The notes under the pieces are model-generated. The model saw nothing but the letters and a program-made list of their open reading frames with translations, was not told the origin of the DNA and made no database searches. The translations under genes and the position numbers were made by a program. A stretch of DNA of 64,000 nucleotides from JANNBN01 sp963763885 (GTDB lineage: Bacteria > Actinomycetota > Acidimicrobiia > Acidimicrobiales > JANYDT01): the NCBI GenBank assembly GCA_963763885.1, contig CAVXQD010000007.1, positions 930,001 to 994,000 of the forward strand, written 5' to 3'. Below, piece after piece: positions 27,049 to 35,773 of this stretch. Each line of letters begins with the position of its first letter. Position 1 is the first letter of the stretch.

Positions 27049-27514
27049 ATGAACAAGCTCCAGAACCGCATCGCACAGGCCAAGAAGAACGAAGAGGGTT
27101 TCACGCTCATCGAACTCCTCATCGTCATCGTCATCCTCGGCATCCTTGCCGCCATCGTCGTGTTCTCCGTCGGCGGCATCACCGACCGCGGCGCAACCTC
27201 AGCCTGCAAGGCAACCAAGGAACAGTTCAACACTGCATCCGAGGCTTACCGTGCGAACGACCGGCACCTACCCAGCCGCTTGGGCCACATCAGCCCGGAC
27301 CGACATCTTCATCAACGCTGGCGCTCTCGGTCACCGGTGACCGGACACCAGCACCACGTCAGCATCCAGGACGGGCAACGAGCCCACAGTGGGCATGTCA
27401 CGGTCGACTTCGGTGCAGCAACGGCGTGCCGGCTGTCACCGCTGTGGTTCCGGGCGCAACCTGCCTGTGCATGCCGTGCAGGCCATCGGCCTGACGCCAG
27501 ACTCACGCGTATGA
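27049..27514 (+). pseudogene. pilA: major type IV pilin PilA, frameshifted
   Basis: ATG at 27049 with GAAAGG 13 bases before. Leader MNKLQNRIAQAKKNEEG, then FTLIELLIVIVILGILAAIV: textbook prepilin peptidase site and Glu5. SEAYRAN is followed by a shift: deleting one base near 27254 gives TGTYPAAWATSA and IFINAGALG. At least one further shift is needed before VPAVTAVVPGATC, and a last frame gives AVQAIGLTPDSRV and a stop at 27512. The native length is about 150 aa, normal for PilA. Its position, small size and strong leader make it the main pilus subunit candidate. Confidence 0.75.
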
Positions 27515-28626
27515 AGTCGGGCCGACGGCCCGGCTTCGTCGCGTTGCTGAGTTGGTGGAGGAACGGGTTCAGGACCCACTTGATTTCGAGTTCGCCGGGG
27601 ACGATCGCAGCTGCACGAGCCGTGTCGGCTGTGATGGTCCCCGAGCGAACAAGGGCCGAAAGACTCGCCTCCAAGCGTCTGCATACCCTCGCCACGAGAC
27701 GTTGCAATGACGTTGCGGATCTGGCGGGTCTTTCCTTCCCGCACGAGGTTGCGAATCGCATGGGTGGCGATCAGCACCTCGAAGCTGGCGACCAAGCCGC
27801 CACCAACGCGAGGCACCAATCGTTGGGCCACGACACCGGCCAAACAACCGGCCAACTGCACACGGATCTGCCCCTGACCATCGGCGGGGAACACGTCCAC
27901 AATGCGGTCGAGGGCCTGCGCAGCATCGTTGGTATGAAGGGTGGAGATGACAAGGTGACCAGTCTCAGCCAACGTCAATGCAATGTGAATCGACTCCAGG
28001 TCACGCATCTCGCCGACCAGCACAACGTCGGGGTCTTCGCGCAGCGCGGATTTGAGCGCGGCCGGGAATGATGGCGCATCGGTGCCAACCTCGCGCTGGT
28101 TGACTGCTGACATCGCGTGCCGATGCAAATACTCGACCGGCTCCTCGATGGTCAGGATGTGCTTTGGCTGATTTCGGTTGATCCAATCCACCAGCGATGC
28201 CTGGGTGGTGGACTTGCCGGAACCAGTAGGGCCGGTGAACAGGACAAGGCCCTGGCGTAGCTTGGCCAGCTCTCGTACAGATGCTGGCACCCCAAGGCTG
28301 TCCAACGTCGGGATCACGTCCGGAATGAGCCGCAGTGCGATGGCGGTTTCGCCACGCTGTCGGAACACCGACCCGCGCAAGCGGACGTCGTGCCAGGAGA
28401 ATGCCAAGTCGACATCGCCAATGATCAGGCGTTCCTTCTGCGAGGGCGACAACAGCGAATCGGTCAGTTCTTCCAGCGAGTCCTGCTGCAGGACCGGCTC
28501 AGACTCGAGGCGGCGCAAGTCTCCATCCACCCGCACAAACGGTTGCGAGCCGCTCGTGAGCATGATGTCCGTAGCCCGAAGGCTGCGCGCTGTCGTGATG
28601 ATGCCGTCGAGGTGGCTGCCATTCAT
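27503..28626 (-). pseudogene. pilT: type IV pilus retraction ATPase PilT, frameshift near 3' end
   Basis: Start at the ATG 28626 (MNGSHLDGIITTARSLRATDIML). PilT order is clear: N-terminal PAS-like domain, Walker A GPTGSGKSTTQAS, Asp box HILTIEEPVEYLH, Walker B DPDVVLVGEMRDLESI, His box STLHTNDAAQALDRIVD, and the AIRNLVREGKTRQI segment typical of PilT rather than PilB. At about 27671 removing one G restores TLEASLSALVRSGTITAD and NPFLHQLSNAT. A second small shift would end the gene at 27503; the 3' end is uncertain. PilT drives pilus retraction and twitching. It is convergent with pilA, not in the pilB operon. Confidence 0.85.
27516..27534. terminator. hairpin after pilA
   Basis: GTCGGGCC and GGCCCGGC form an 8-bp stem (one wobble) around GAC, 2 bases after the pilA stop. 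No T tract. It lies within or beside the uncertain 3' end of convergent pilT. Confidence 0.5.
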
Positions 28627-28732
28627 ATGTGTGCTCTCCGTTCGAGGGTTCAACCCTTCCGTCCCAATCTTCTTCGGCCGCTGTCACGAGCAAATTGAGA
28701 ATTAGATGGCATCCCCGCGCGATGTTTGATAT

Positions 28733-28753
28733 TTACCAACACGTTCTTGGTAA
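28733..28753. promoter_or_regulatory. inverted repeat overlapping the fic start, candidate operator
   Basis: TTACCAA and TTGGTAA are perfect 7-bp arms around 7 bases, with the right arm touching the first base of the ATG at 28753. The Fic protein has a C-terminal winged-helix-like part, so autoregulation is plausible but inferred. Confidence 0.5.
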
Positions 28754-29925
28754 TGAATAAACTAACCAGCATGCTCTTTCGCAGCCCACAGCTCGACGCC
28801 CGTGAACGAGACGTGCTTGACGCTGTCGAACGTCTCCACGCAGAGCTGCGGATCAATATGCGTGAACCTCAACGCTGGATGGGGTCACTTCGCCGAGACG
28901 CGGTCGCGCGGTCCATCCAAGGGTCGAACTCAATCGAGGGATACAACGCCTCCCTGGATGACGCCGCCGCTGTCGAGATGGGCGAAGAGCCACTCGAAGC
29001 CTCTGCGAGCACGGCGAGCGCGCTCAAGGGTTACCGCGACGCCATGACCTTTGTTTTGCAGCAAGCCACGGAAGACCGGTTCGCCTACAACGACCAACTC
29101 ATCAAAAGCCTCCACTTCATGATGGTGGGATTCGACCTCACAGCCCGTCCCGGACGTTGGCGCGTCGGCCCGATTTACGTCGAAAATCAGTCGACCCGAG
29201 AGATCCGTTATGAGGGTGCCGACGCTGCCGACGTAGCCGACCTAATGACGGAACTGTTCCAAGCGATGAACGAATCCGCAATCAACCCTCCCGGCAGCGG
29301 AGATAGCGCCATCGTCGCTGCGGCAATGGCGCACCTCAACTTGGTCATGGTGCATCCATTCCGCGACGGAAACGGACGCATGGCCCGGTGTCTACAAACC
29401 CTGGTGCTCGCACGCGAAGGCATCAGGCACCCCGAATTCTCCAGCATCGAGGAATATCTCGGAAGTAACACGGAGGCCTATTACGACGTGCTTCGTCGTG
29501 TTGGGGGTGATCGTTGGGACCCCAGTCGGGACGCTCGGCAGTGGGTGCGATTCATACTCACGGCCCACCTACGCCAAGGCCAAACCGTGCAAAAGCGTTT
29601 CGTCGAAGGCCAACGGCTCTGGTTCGAAATCGAACGTCTCGTGGAGCAACATTCCCTTCCCGAACGCACGTTTCACGCGCTCTACGCAGCGGCCAGCCGG
29701 TACCGGGTGCGCAATGCCACCTACAGGGCGCTTGTCTCGCCGGAGGCTCCCATCACCGAGGCAACCGCCAGCCGTGACCTTCGCCTGCTATCGGACACTG
29801 GTTTGTTGACGTCGGTCGGTGAAAAACGCAGTCGGCACTACGTGGCGGGTCCTGCCCTGCGACAGTTGGCTGATCAAATTCGAAGCTCCCGGGTTTCGGC
29901 GATCGAGACCGATCCATTCGAATAA
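28753..29925 (+). CDS. Fic family protein with N-terminal inhibitory motif
   Basis: 390 aa from the ATG at 28753; ATG 28771 (MLFRSPQ) is an alternative. The N-terminal Fic_N-like domain contains SNSIEG, matching the (S/T)xxxE(G/N) helix that blocks ATP binding in auto-inhibited Fic enzymes. The core motif HPFRDGNGRMAR has the catalytic His and all phosphate-binding residues. A C-terminal helix-turn-helix-like region (ITEATASRDLRLLSDTGLLTSV) suggests DNA binding. Fic enzymes transfer AMP to protein hydroxyls. The target is unknown and no separate antitoxin is seen. A/T-rich leader and palindromic operator differ from the neighbouring DNA, so acquisition is possible. Confidence 0.9.
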   Translation: MNKLTSMLFRSPQLDARERDVLDAVERLHAELRINMREPQRWMGSLRRDAVARSIQGSNSIEGYNASLDDAAAVEMGEEPLEASASTASALKGYRDAMTFVLQQATEDRFAYNDQLIKSLHFMMVGFDLTARPGRWRVGPIYVENQSTREIRYEGADAADVADLMTELFQAMNESAINPPGSGDSAIVAAAMAHLNLVMVHPFRDGNGRMARCLQTLVLAREGIRHPEFSSIEEYLGSNTEAYYDVLRRVGGDRWDPSRDARQWVRFILTAHLRQGQTVQKRFVEGQRLWFEIERLVEQHSLPERTFHALYAAASRYRVRNATYRALVSPEAPITEATASRDLRLLSDTGLLTSVGEKRSRHYVAGPALRQLADQIRSSRVSAIETDPFE

Positions 29926-30066
29926 CGGCCACGCCTGCACCCGCGACCCCTCCGAACGTCTCCACGTCACGCAGGGTGACCGACAACCGACCACGGTGTG
30001 TGTCTCCTTTCACCAGGCCGCATGAAAGCGCTTCCAGCCCCTGCCTTGCAGGACTAAACTGAGCTA

Positions 30067-32625
30067 ATGAAGGCGCATCGTTCTTTCACCGTCCGGACCC
30101 ACCTGCCCGAGAACCTCGGCAAACTCCAGACGATTGCCACCAACCTCAGATGGTCATGGGACGACCGCACCCGTCGGCTGTTCCGCTGGGTTGATCCAGA
30201 ACGCTGGGAGGCTAGCGACCACGATCCTGTCGCCATGCTCGCGTCGGTTCCCGCAGCACGTTTGGCCGAACTGCAGGCAGACCCCAACTTCATGGCGTTT
30301 CTCGACGAAACCCACGACGACCTCACCCGCTACCTGGACTCACCCGGCTGGCAGCAGCTGAAGGGTGCAAGCCCGCTCAGCAGCGTTGCGTACTTCTCGC
30401 CGGAGTTCGGCATCTCCGAGGCACTGCCCCAGTACTCGGGCGGCCTTGGCGTGTTGGCCGGAGACCACCTCAAGGCGGCCAGCGGTCTCAATATTCCGCT
30501 CACCGGCGTCGGCCTGTTCTATCGCCAGGGTTACTTCCGCCAGCGGTTCAACTCCGAGGGTCTGCAGATCGAGCAGTACCCGGTCCTTGACCCTGCGTTC
30601 ATGGCCATGGCACCGGCACTTCCTGCTGGCGCAGCGCCCGGCTCCGAGCAGGCACGCATCACCATCGACCTCTCCGGTTCCATCGTCACCGCTCGCATCT
30701 GGCGTGCGCAGGTCGGTCGTATCTCGCTGTACCTGATGGACACCGACATCGACGACAACGATCCCGATGGTCGTGCCGTCACCGACCGTCTGTACGGCGG
30801 CGGCGAAGAGCACCGCATCCGCCAGGAAATCCTCCTCGGCATCGGCGGCGTCCGCGCCCTGCAGACCGTCGGCGTTCCGTTGCAGGTGTTCCACACCAAC
30901 GAAGGCCACGCGGGCTTCTTGGGTCTGGAGCGCATCCGCCAGTTCGTCACCCAGCAGGGCCTGTCGTTCGACGAGGCAATCGAGGCAACACGCGCCGGCA
31001 CTTTGTTCACCACGCACACGCCAGTGCCCGCTGGCATCGACCGGTTCCCACGGCCGCTGATGGAGAAGTACTTCGCCCGTTGGGCCGAAGAGGTTGGCAT
31101 CACGTTCGACCGTTTCATGGACCTCGGCCACGAGCCAGGCGACGGCGCAGACGCACCGTTCAACATGGCGGTCATGGGCTTGCGCCTCGCAGGTCAAGCA
31201 AACGGCGTTTCCAAGCTGCACGGCGACGTGAGCCGTTCCATGTTCTCCAACCTGTGGCCAGGCGTGCCGCAGGAAGAGGTGCCAATCCGCAGCGTCACCA
31301 ACGGCGTGCACGCCCGCACCTGGACTGCGTTGTCCATGGGTGAGTTGTTCGAGCGTTACGTCTTGCCAGAGTGGCCAGAGGCTTCGCTGGAACGCTGGGC
31401 ACGCATCTTCGATTGCCCGGACTCCACCATCTGGAAGGTCAAAGAAGACAACCGTGCGCGCATGGTGGCCTACATCCGCAACGAACTTCGCCGCAGCTTC
31501 GAATCCCGCGGTGTTGGCGATGTCAGCTGGACCGATCGTGCGCTAGATCCAAGTGTGCTTACCATCGGCTTCGCCCGCCGGTTCGCAACCTATAAGCGCG
31601 CAAACCTTCTGTTGTCAGACCCAGATCGTCTTCGCCGCTTGCTGCTCAACGCAGATCGCCCTGTGCAGTTTGTCTTTGCTGGCAAGGCGCACCCCGCCGA
31701 CTCGCCAGGCAAAGAAATCATGCGCACCATCATCAACGCGTCGCTCAACCAAGACATCCGCCACCGTGTTGCCTTCATCGAGGACTACGACATCGGCGTT
31801 GCGCGCATGATGTACCAAGGCTGCGACGTGTGGCTCAACAACCCAATCCGTCCGCTTGAAGCGTGCGGAACCTCGGGCGAAAAGGCCACGCTCAACGGGT
31901 CGCTCAACCTTTCCATTTCCGATGGCTGGTGGGACGAGCTGTATCACGCAGGTGGCAACGGGCAACCCGCCAACGGCTGGGTCATTCCATCCGCGGAATC
32001 CGAGCAGGACCCTGGGACACGTGACCGCATCGAGGCCAACGCCCTGTTCGACCTGTTGGAGCGCGAAGTTGTTCCGTTGTTCTACGACCGCCCCGATTCG
32101 TCCATGCCACGCCGTTGGATCTACCGGGTGAAGACCTCGCTTGCCACCCTTGGCCACGATGTGAGCGCAAGCCGCATGGTGAAGGACTACACCACTGGCT
32201 TCTACGAGCCTGCGGCGGTTCGTGCAGGCGCAGTTGCCGGAGCCGACGGGTCACTTGCACCAGCACGTGAGTTGTTTGGTTGGAAGCAGCGGGTGCGAGA
32301 TTCATGGGGTGGCGTCAGCGTTTCGTCCGTCACCATTTCCGGGGGCGAAACCGGCGACGCCAGCGAACAGCGCAAAGCTGCAGCAACGGTGTCGCTTGGT
32401 TCCTTGTCAGCGGCCGACGTGCAGGTGCAGTTTGTGCACGGGCCGGTTGGCCTCAACGACGAGATCGACAACCCAACCATCGTGCCGATGGTTCAGGGAA
32501 CCGACGGTTGGTCCGCCGCATTCGTGCCTACCCAGGCCGGCCGCAACGGCTACACCGTCCGTGTGGTCCCCTCGCACCCAGCACTCTCCAGCTGGGCCGA
32601 GGTAGGGGTTCACACCACGGCGTAG
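30067..32625 (+). CDS. glgP: alpha-glucan phosphorylase (GT35, DUF3417-containing)
   Basis: 852 aa. Begins with the DUF3417-type N-terminal region (ENLGKLQTIATNLRWSWDDR) found in the bacterial and archaeal TIGR02094 branch. Then come YFSPEFGISEALPQYSGGLG, FHTNEGHAGFLGLERI, FTTHTPVPAGIDRFP and the PLP-site region CGTSGEKATLNGSLNLSISD with the lysine near residue 605. It degrades alpha-1,4-glucan to glucose-1-phosphate. Domain and length are complete. With glgB nearby, it supports glycogen turnover. Transcription is separate from fic, with 141 bases between. Confidence 0.93.
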   Translation: MKAHRSFTVRTHLPENLGKLQTIATNLRWSWDDRTRRLFRWVDPERWEASDHDPVAMLASVPAARLAELQADPNFMAFLDETHDDLTRYLDSPGWQQLKGASPLSSVAYFSPEFGISEALPQYSGGLGVLAGDHLKAASGLNIPLTGVGLFYRQGYFRQRFNSEGLQIEQYPVLDPAFMAMAPALPAGAAPGSEQARITIDLSGSIVTARIWRAQVGRISLYLMDTDIDDNDPDGRAVTDRLYGGGEEHRIRQEILLGIGGVRALQTVGVPLQVFHTNEGHAGFLGLERIRQFVTQQGLSFDEAIEATRAGTLFTTHTPVPAGIDRFPRPLMEKYFARWAEEVGITFDRFMDLGHEPGDGADAPFNMAVMGLRLAGQANGVSKLHGDVSRSMFSNLWPGVPQEEVPIRSVTNGVHARTWTALSMGELFERYVLPEWPEASLERWARIFDCPDSTIWKVKEDNRARMVAYIRNELRRSFESRGVGDVSWTDRALDPSVLTIGFARRFATYKRANLLLSDPDRLRRLLLNADRPVQFVFAGKAHPADSPGKEIMRTIINASLNQDIRHRVAFIEDYDIGVARMMYQGCDVWLNNPIRPLEACGTSGEKATLNGSLNLSISDGWWDELYHAGGNGQPANGWVIPSAESEQDPGTRDRIEANALFDLLEREVVPLFYDRPDSSMPRRWIYRVKTSLATLGHDVSASRMVKDYTTGFYEPAAVRAGAVAGADGSLAPARELFGWKQRVRDSWGGVSVSSVTISGGETGDASEQRKAAATVSLGSLSAADVQVQFVHGPVGLNDEIDNPTIVPMVQGTDGWSAAFVPTQAGRNGYTVRVVPSHPALSSWAEVGVHTTA

Positions 32626-32644
32626 CGGCGGCGGAGTTTCCTAG

Positions 32645-32683
32645 TTGTGCAATAGATCAGTCTGGGACTGATTTATTGCACGA
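32645..32683. repeat. 39-nt palindromic element, copy C
   Basis: Arms TTGTGCAATAGATCAGT and ACTGATTTATTGCACGA around CTGGG. Five positions differ from the other copies on both sides in a compensated way, and the two remaining differences are G-U pairs in RNA. Lies 19 bases after the glgP stop. Confidence 0.85.
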
Positions 32684-32753
32684 TTAGCTCTGCCCGAAAC
32701 CCCGGTTCGGCATCCCGGAAGCGGGCTAGTCTGGCTTGCTAAGTGTGCTCACT

Positions 32754-32792
32754 GTGTGCACCATGTCGGCCTGAGACCGACTTCGTGCACAC
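32754..32792. repeat. 39-nt palindromic element, copy D
   Basis: Arms GTGTGCACCATGTCGGC and ACCGACTTCGTGCACAC pair at 14 of 17 positions around CTGAG. Lies 102 bases upstream of the nucleoside phosphorylase gene. Confidence 0.8.
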
Positions 32793-32894
32793 GCAGCTTG
32801 AAGCAGTCACGCTTGCGTTGAAGAACGGTTGGTCTTCGGCCGAGCAGCCAAACGATAACTAGCTCCCAGGCAAGGTGACCGGTAGCCTGACCAC

Positions 32895-33677
32895 GTGTCA
32901 ACGATCAGGCCGTACCACATCGGATTTTCCGCAGCAGATCTCGAACCCGACACCACCATCGCGTTCCTGTCCGGCGATCCAGGACGATCACGTCACATCG
33001 CCGAGACCACACTGGCTGGCGGCCGCATGTTGTCTGACGAACGCGGACTAGATAGCTATGCGGCCATACTTCCTGGCGGTCGTCCGGTTCTGTGTGCGAC
33101 AAGCGGCATGGGCGCGCCATCGGCATCCATCGTTATCAACGAACTTGCCCAGATCGGCATTCGAACCATCATCCGTATTGGTACATCTGGGTCCATCCAA
33201 CGCCACGTCGGCATCGGCTCCGTCGTCATCCCATCCGCTGCATTGTGTCGCCAAGGCGCCGCCGACGACATCGCCCCTGCTGAGTACCCTGCGGCAGCGG
33301 ACCCGTTCCTTACCGTTGCGTTGGCCAACGCGGCGGGGTCCGCTGGCATCACCCATCACGTGGGCGTAACTGCAAGTGTGGATACCTTCTTTGAGGGACA
33401 GGAACGCACTGCAACATCTGCCAACCCGCATTTGCTGCGCAAGCTGCAGGGCTCCATGGATGAGTACGTCAACCTAGGCATTCTCAACTACGAGATGGAA
33501 GCCGGCACCTTGTTCAAAATGGGCGGCGTCTACGGCATCGCCACCGGGTGCGTGTTGGCCATCATCGCGGCCCGACACGACGCGGAAAACCCTGATCTTG
33601 CACTGAAAGGTGCAGCAATCGACAACGCCATCGCGGTTGCGGTGGCGGCCGCTGCTGGCTGGTCTGGCAGACCGTAG
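32895..33677 (+). CDS. udp: nucleoside phosphorylase, uridine-phosphorylase-like
   Basis: 260 aa from a GTG. NP-I family motifs: FLSGDPGRSRHIAET (phosphate site), TSGMGAPSASIVINELAQIG, IIRIGTSGSIQ and the ribose/base-site NYEMEAGTLFKMGG. SVDTFFEGQER matches the base-specificity region of uridine phosphorylases more than purine enzymes. It splits uridine with phosphate to uracil and ribose-1-phosphate for pyrimidine salvage. It stands alone between palindrome copies D and E. Specificity is moderate confidence; family is high. Confidence 0.88.
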   Translation: MSTIRPYHIGFSAADLEPDTTIAFLSGDPGRSRHIAETTLAGGRMLSDERGLDSYAAILPGGRPVLCATSGMGAPSASIVINELAQIGIRTIIRIGTSGSIQRHVGIGSVVIPSAALCRQGAADDIAPAEYPAAADPFLTVALANAAGSAGITHHVGVTASVDTFFEGQERTATSANPHLLRKLQGSMDEYVNLGILNYEMEAGTLFKMGGVYGIATGCVLAIIAARHDAENPDLALKGAAIDNAIAVAVAAAAGWSGRP

Positions 33678-33721
33678 CCAACCCCAGCAGGAAGTCCCAT
33701 CACGCTTTCCCGCAGGGATGC

Positions 33722-33760
33722 GTGTGCACGAAGTCGGTCCCAGACCGACTTCGTGCACAC
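33722..33760. repeat. 39-nt palindromic element, copy E (perfect)
   Basis: Arms GTGTGCACGAAGTCGGT and ACCGACTTCGTGCACAC pair at all 17 positions around CCCAG. The best consensus copy; lies 44 bases after the udp stop. Confidence 0.9.
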
Positions 33761-33814
33761 TTTCAGCAGGCCCTCGGGGACCCGTCGTCGCCGCGGCGGC
33801 TCGCAGTTCGGCGC

Positions 33815-35623
33815 GTGACCTGCCGCATCTCCGACCAGACTGTTGCGGTGGAGCCCGTTCCCCCGGCCCGTCGCCCGCGCACCAGGCGCTATGCGGGCAT
33901 CGCCCTCGTCATCGCAGCCATCGTTTTCATCGCCATTGGCGGGCTCATCACCGCGTCCGGAGGCGGCGAGGATGACAAGCGCGATGCTGTTTCGGCCGCG
34001 TCCGGCGACCAGACCGGCGACCAGACGGTAAAGACCGCAACGAGAACGTTGACCAGTCGGATTCGTCTGGCGATCAAGCTGGCGAGGACGTTTCAACCCC
34101 GATCATCGAGCGTCGGGTCGCACCGACCGTCGAGGTCACGTTCGGTTCGGTCGATAACTGGGAGGGCCGACCCGACACGGCGCTCATCGGCCAGCAAGAC
34201 CCATGGTCCCCGCAGCGAATTGCGTTCATGCAAAACCTTGCGTCGCACTACAAGTCGAAGTCGACCGTTGCGTTGCAGGGCACGTTGGAGTTGTTCGACC
34301 GAGAGATCGATCCCAGTTGGGCCTACCCCGTGTGGGCCATCGCTCTTGATCCAACGGCCGCAGCGGAGCTGTTTGGACCCGACGTCGCCGATGCACTCCA
34401 ACGAGGTCAGGTGGTGCTCAACAAATCAGCCGCCAAGTTGCGCAAGGCCGACGCCGGAACATCCATCACGTTGGCCGGATGGGACGATCCAATCAAGTCC
34501 CTCAGCACGCCGGTTGGAATGGTTGTCGATGATCAGCGCACTGGCGATGCAGAGATGCTGATCTCGGTGAAGACAGCCCATTCACTCGGGCTGCAGCGCA
34601 TGTGGCGAGTTGTGGTGTGGGGAGGCGACGTTCGCGCGGTGGCACGTGACGCTGCGTCAACGGTCGGCGCAAAGTACATCGACCGTTCCTGGACGCCAAA
34701 GAGCGTGGACAGCGTGCTTCCTCCGGCGCAAGCTGAAGACTGTGCTTGGCGAGTTTGCGATCCTCCGGCGAATGGGGCAAGACCCGTCAACCTCAGGCGA
34801 CCGAGTGGAAAGCGATCCGTCGTGGGTGAAGCGCAACATCGTGACGGCAGAGATTCCAATCATCGGTCGCATCAACTGTCACCGCGCCACCATCAAACCG
34901 TTGCAAGCGGTGTTCGCCGAGATCGAGCAGGCAGGTCTTGCACCGTTGATTGATGTCTGGGACACGCGTCGAGCCGGTGGGTGTTGGAACCCCCGTCTCA
35001 TCCGATCGGCCAACGGCACCAGCGGACGCAACATCTCTCGCCATAGCTGGGGCGGCGCCTTGGACATCAACCCCAGCACCAACGCGTACGGCGCAACTCC
35101 CACGATGGACGAGCGCATTGTCGACGTGTTCCGTCGGCACGGTTTTGCATGGGGCGGCACGTTCCCAATTGCCGACGGCATGCACTTCGAATACATCGGC
35201 GAGCCGCGCGTGACCGGTCCTCCACTTCCTCCCAGCACAACAACCACCTCGACCACATCCACGTCGACCACATCCACGTCAACGACGACGTCGACAACAA
35301 CCAGCACGTCGACCACCTCCACAACGTCCACAAGCACCACAACGACCACAACCAGCACGCCCAGCACGTCGACCAGCACCTCTGGCGCACCGACCTCGGG
35401 AACCACGCGGCCCCCGACCACCGTTCGCCCGGGCGCCGCCACCTCATTGGCTACCCCGAGCACCGCACCCCCCGTGCCAACCGCCACTGGCACTGTCCCG
35501 CTGCAATCCACTCCGCCGCAATCCACACAGCTACCTGTACCTGCAGTCAGTGTGCCGACCACAGTTCCTACTCCGGGCGCACCGAACCCCGACCCAAACA
35601 ACACCACGTCGGTCCCCGTCTAG
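33815..35623 (+). pseudogene. membrane-anchored M15-type peptidase with Thr/Ser/Pro tail, frameshifted
   Basis: Starts near GTG 33815 (alternative GTG 33848). A basic stretch and one membrane helix (IALVIAAIVFIAIGGLITA) are followed by an acidic Gly/Asp linker. A shift near 34030 leads to SDSSGDQAGEDVS and the domain YKSKSTVALQGTLELFD. Removing one base near 34722 gives KLKTVLGEFAILRRMGQ and the M15 peptidase core: SRHSWGGALDIN and GMHFEYIGE supply the zinc His and Asp ligands. The last 130 residues are a Thr/Ser/Pro-rich tail of (TTTST)-like repeats, probably wall-spanning. Likely a D,D- or L,D-carboxypeptidase of peptidoglycan; specificity unknown. Confidence 0.75.
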
Positions 35624-35639
35624 CAGCGCCCGGCGGCAC

Positions 35640-35714
35640 GTCGCGGCACTCACGAATGTTCGCGGCCCTGAGACACCGTGCCTGAGTACCGCGAACGTGT
35701 CTCAGTGCCGCGAC
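35640..35714. repeat. 75-nt structured intergenic repeat, copy 2
   Basis: Same ends (GTCGCGGCACT and AGTGCCGCGAC) and same length as 6570-6644. A nested stem, GTTCGCGG near 35659 with CCGCGAAC near 35689, is better formed here. Between the peptidase and the convergent hydratase gene. Confidence 0.7.
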
Positions 35715-35773
35715 GTTGGCAACCGTGCGACCCTCGATGCTGATGACGCGCCCGTGTTGTGGGTCGCCTTCGC

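Noticed and set aside
35236..35390. CRISPR-like or minisatellite array
   Set aside because: The short repeats are codons for a Thr/Ser-rich tail, with no spacers and no fixed unit.
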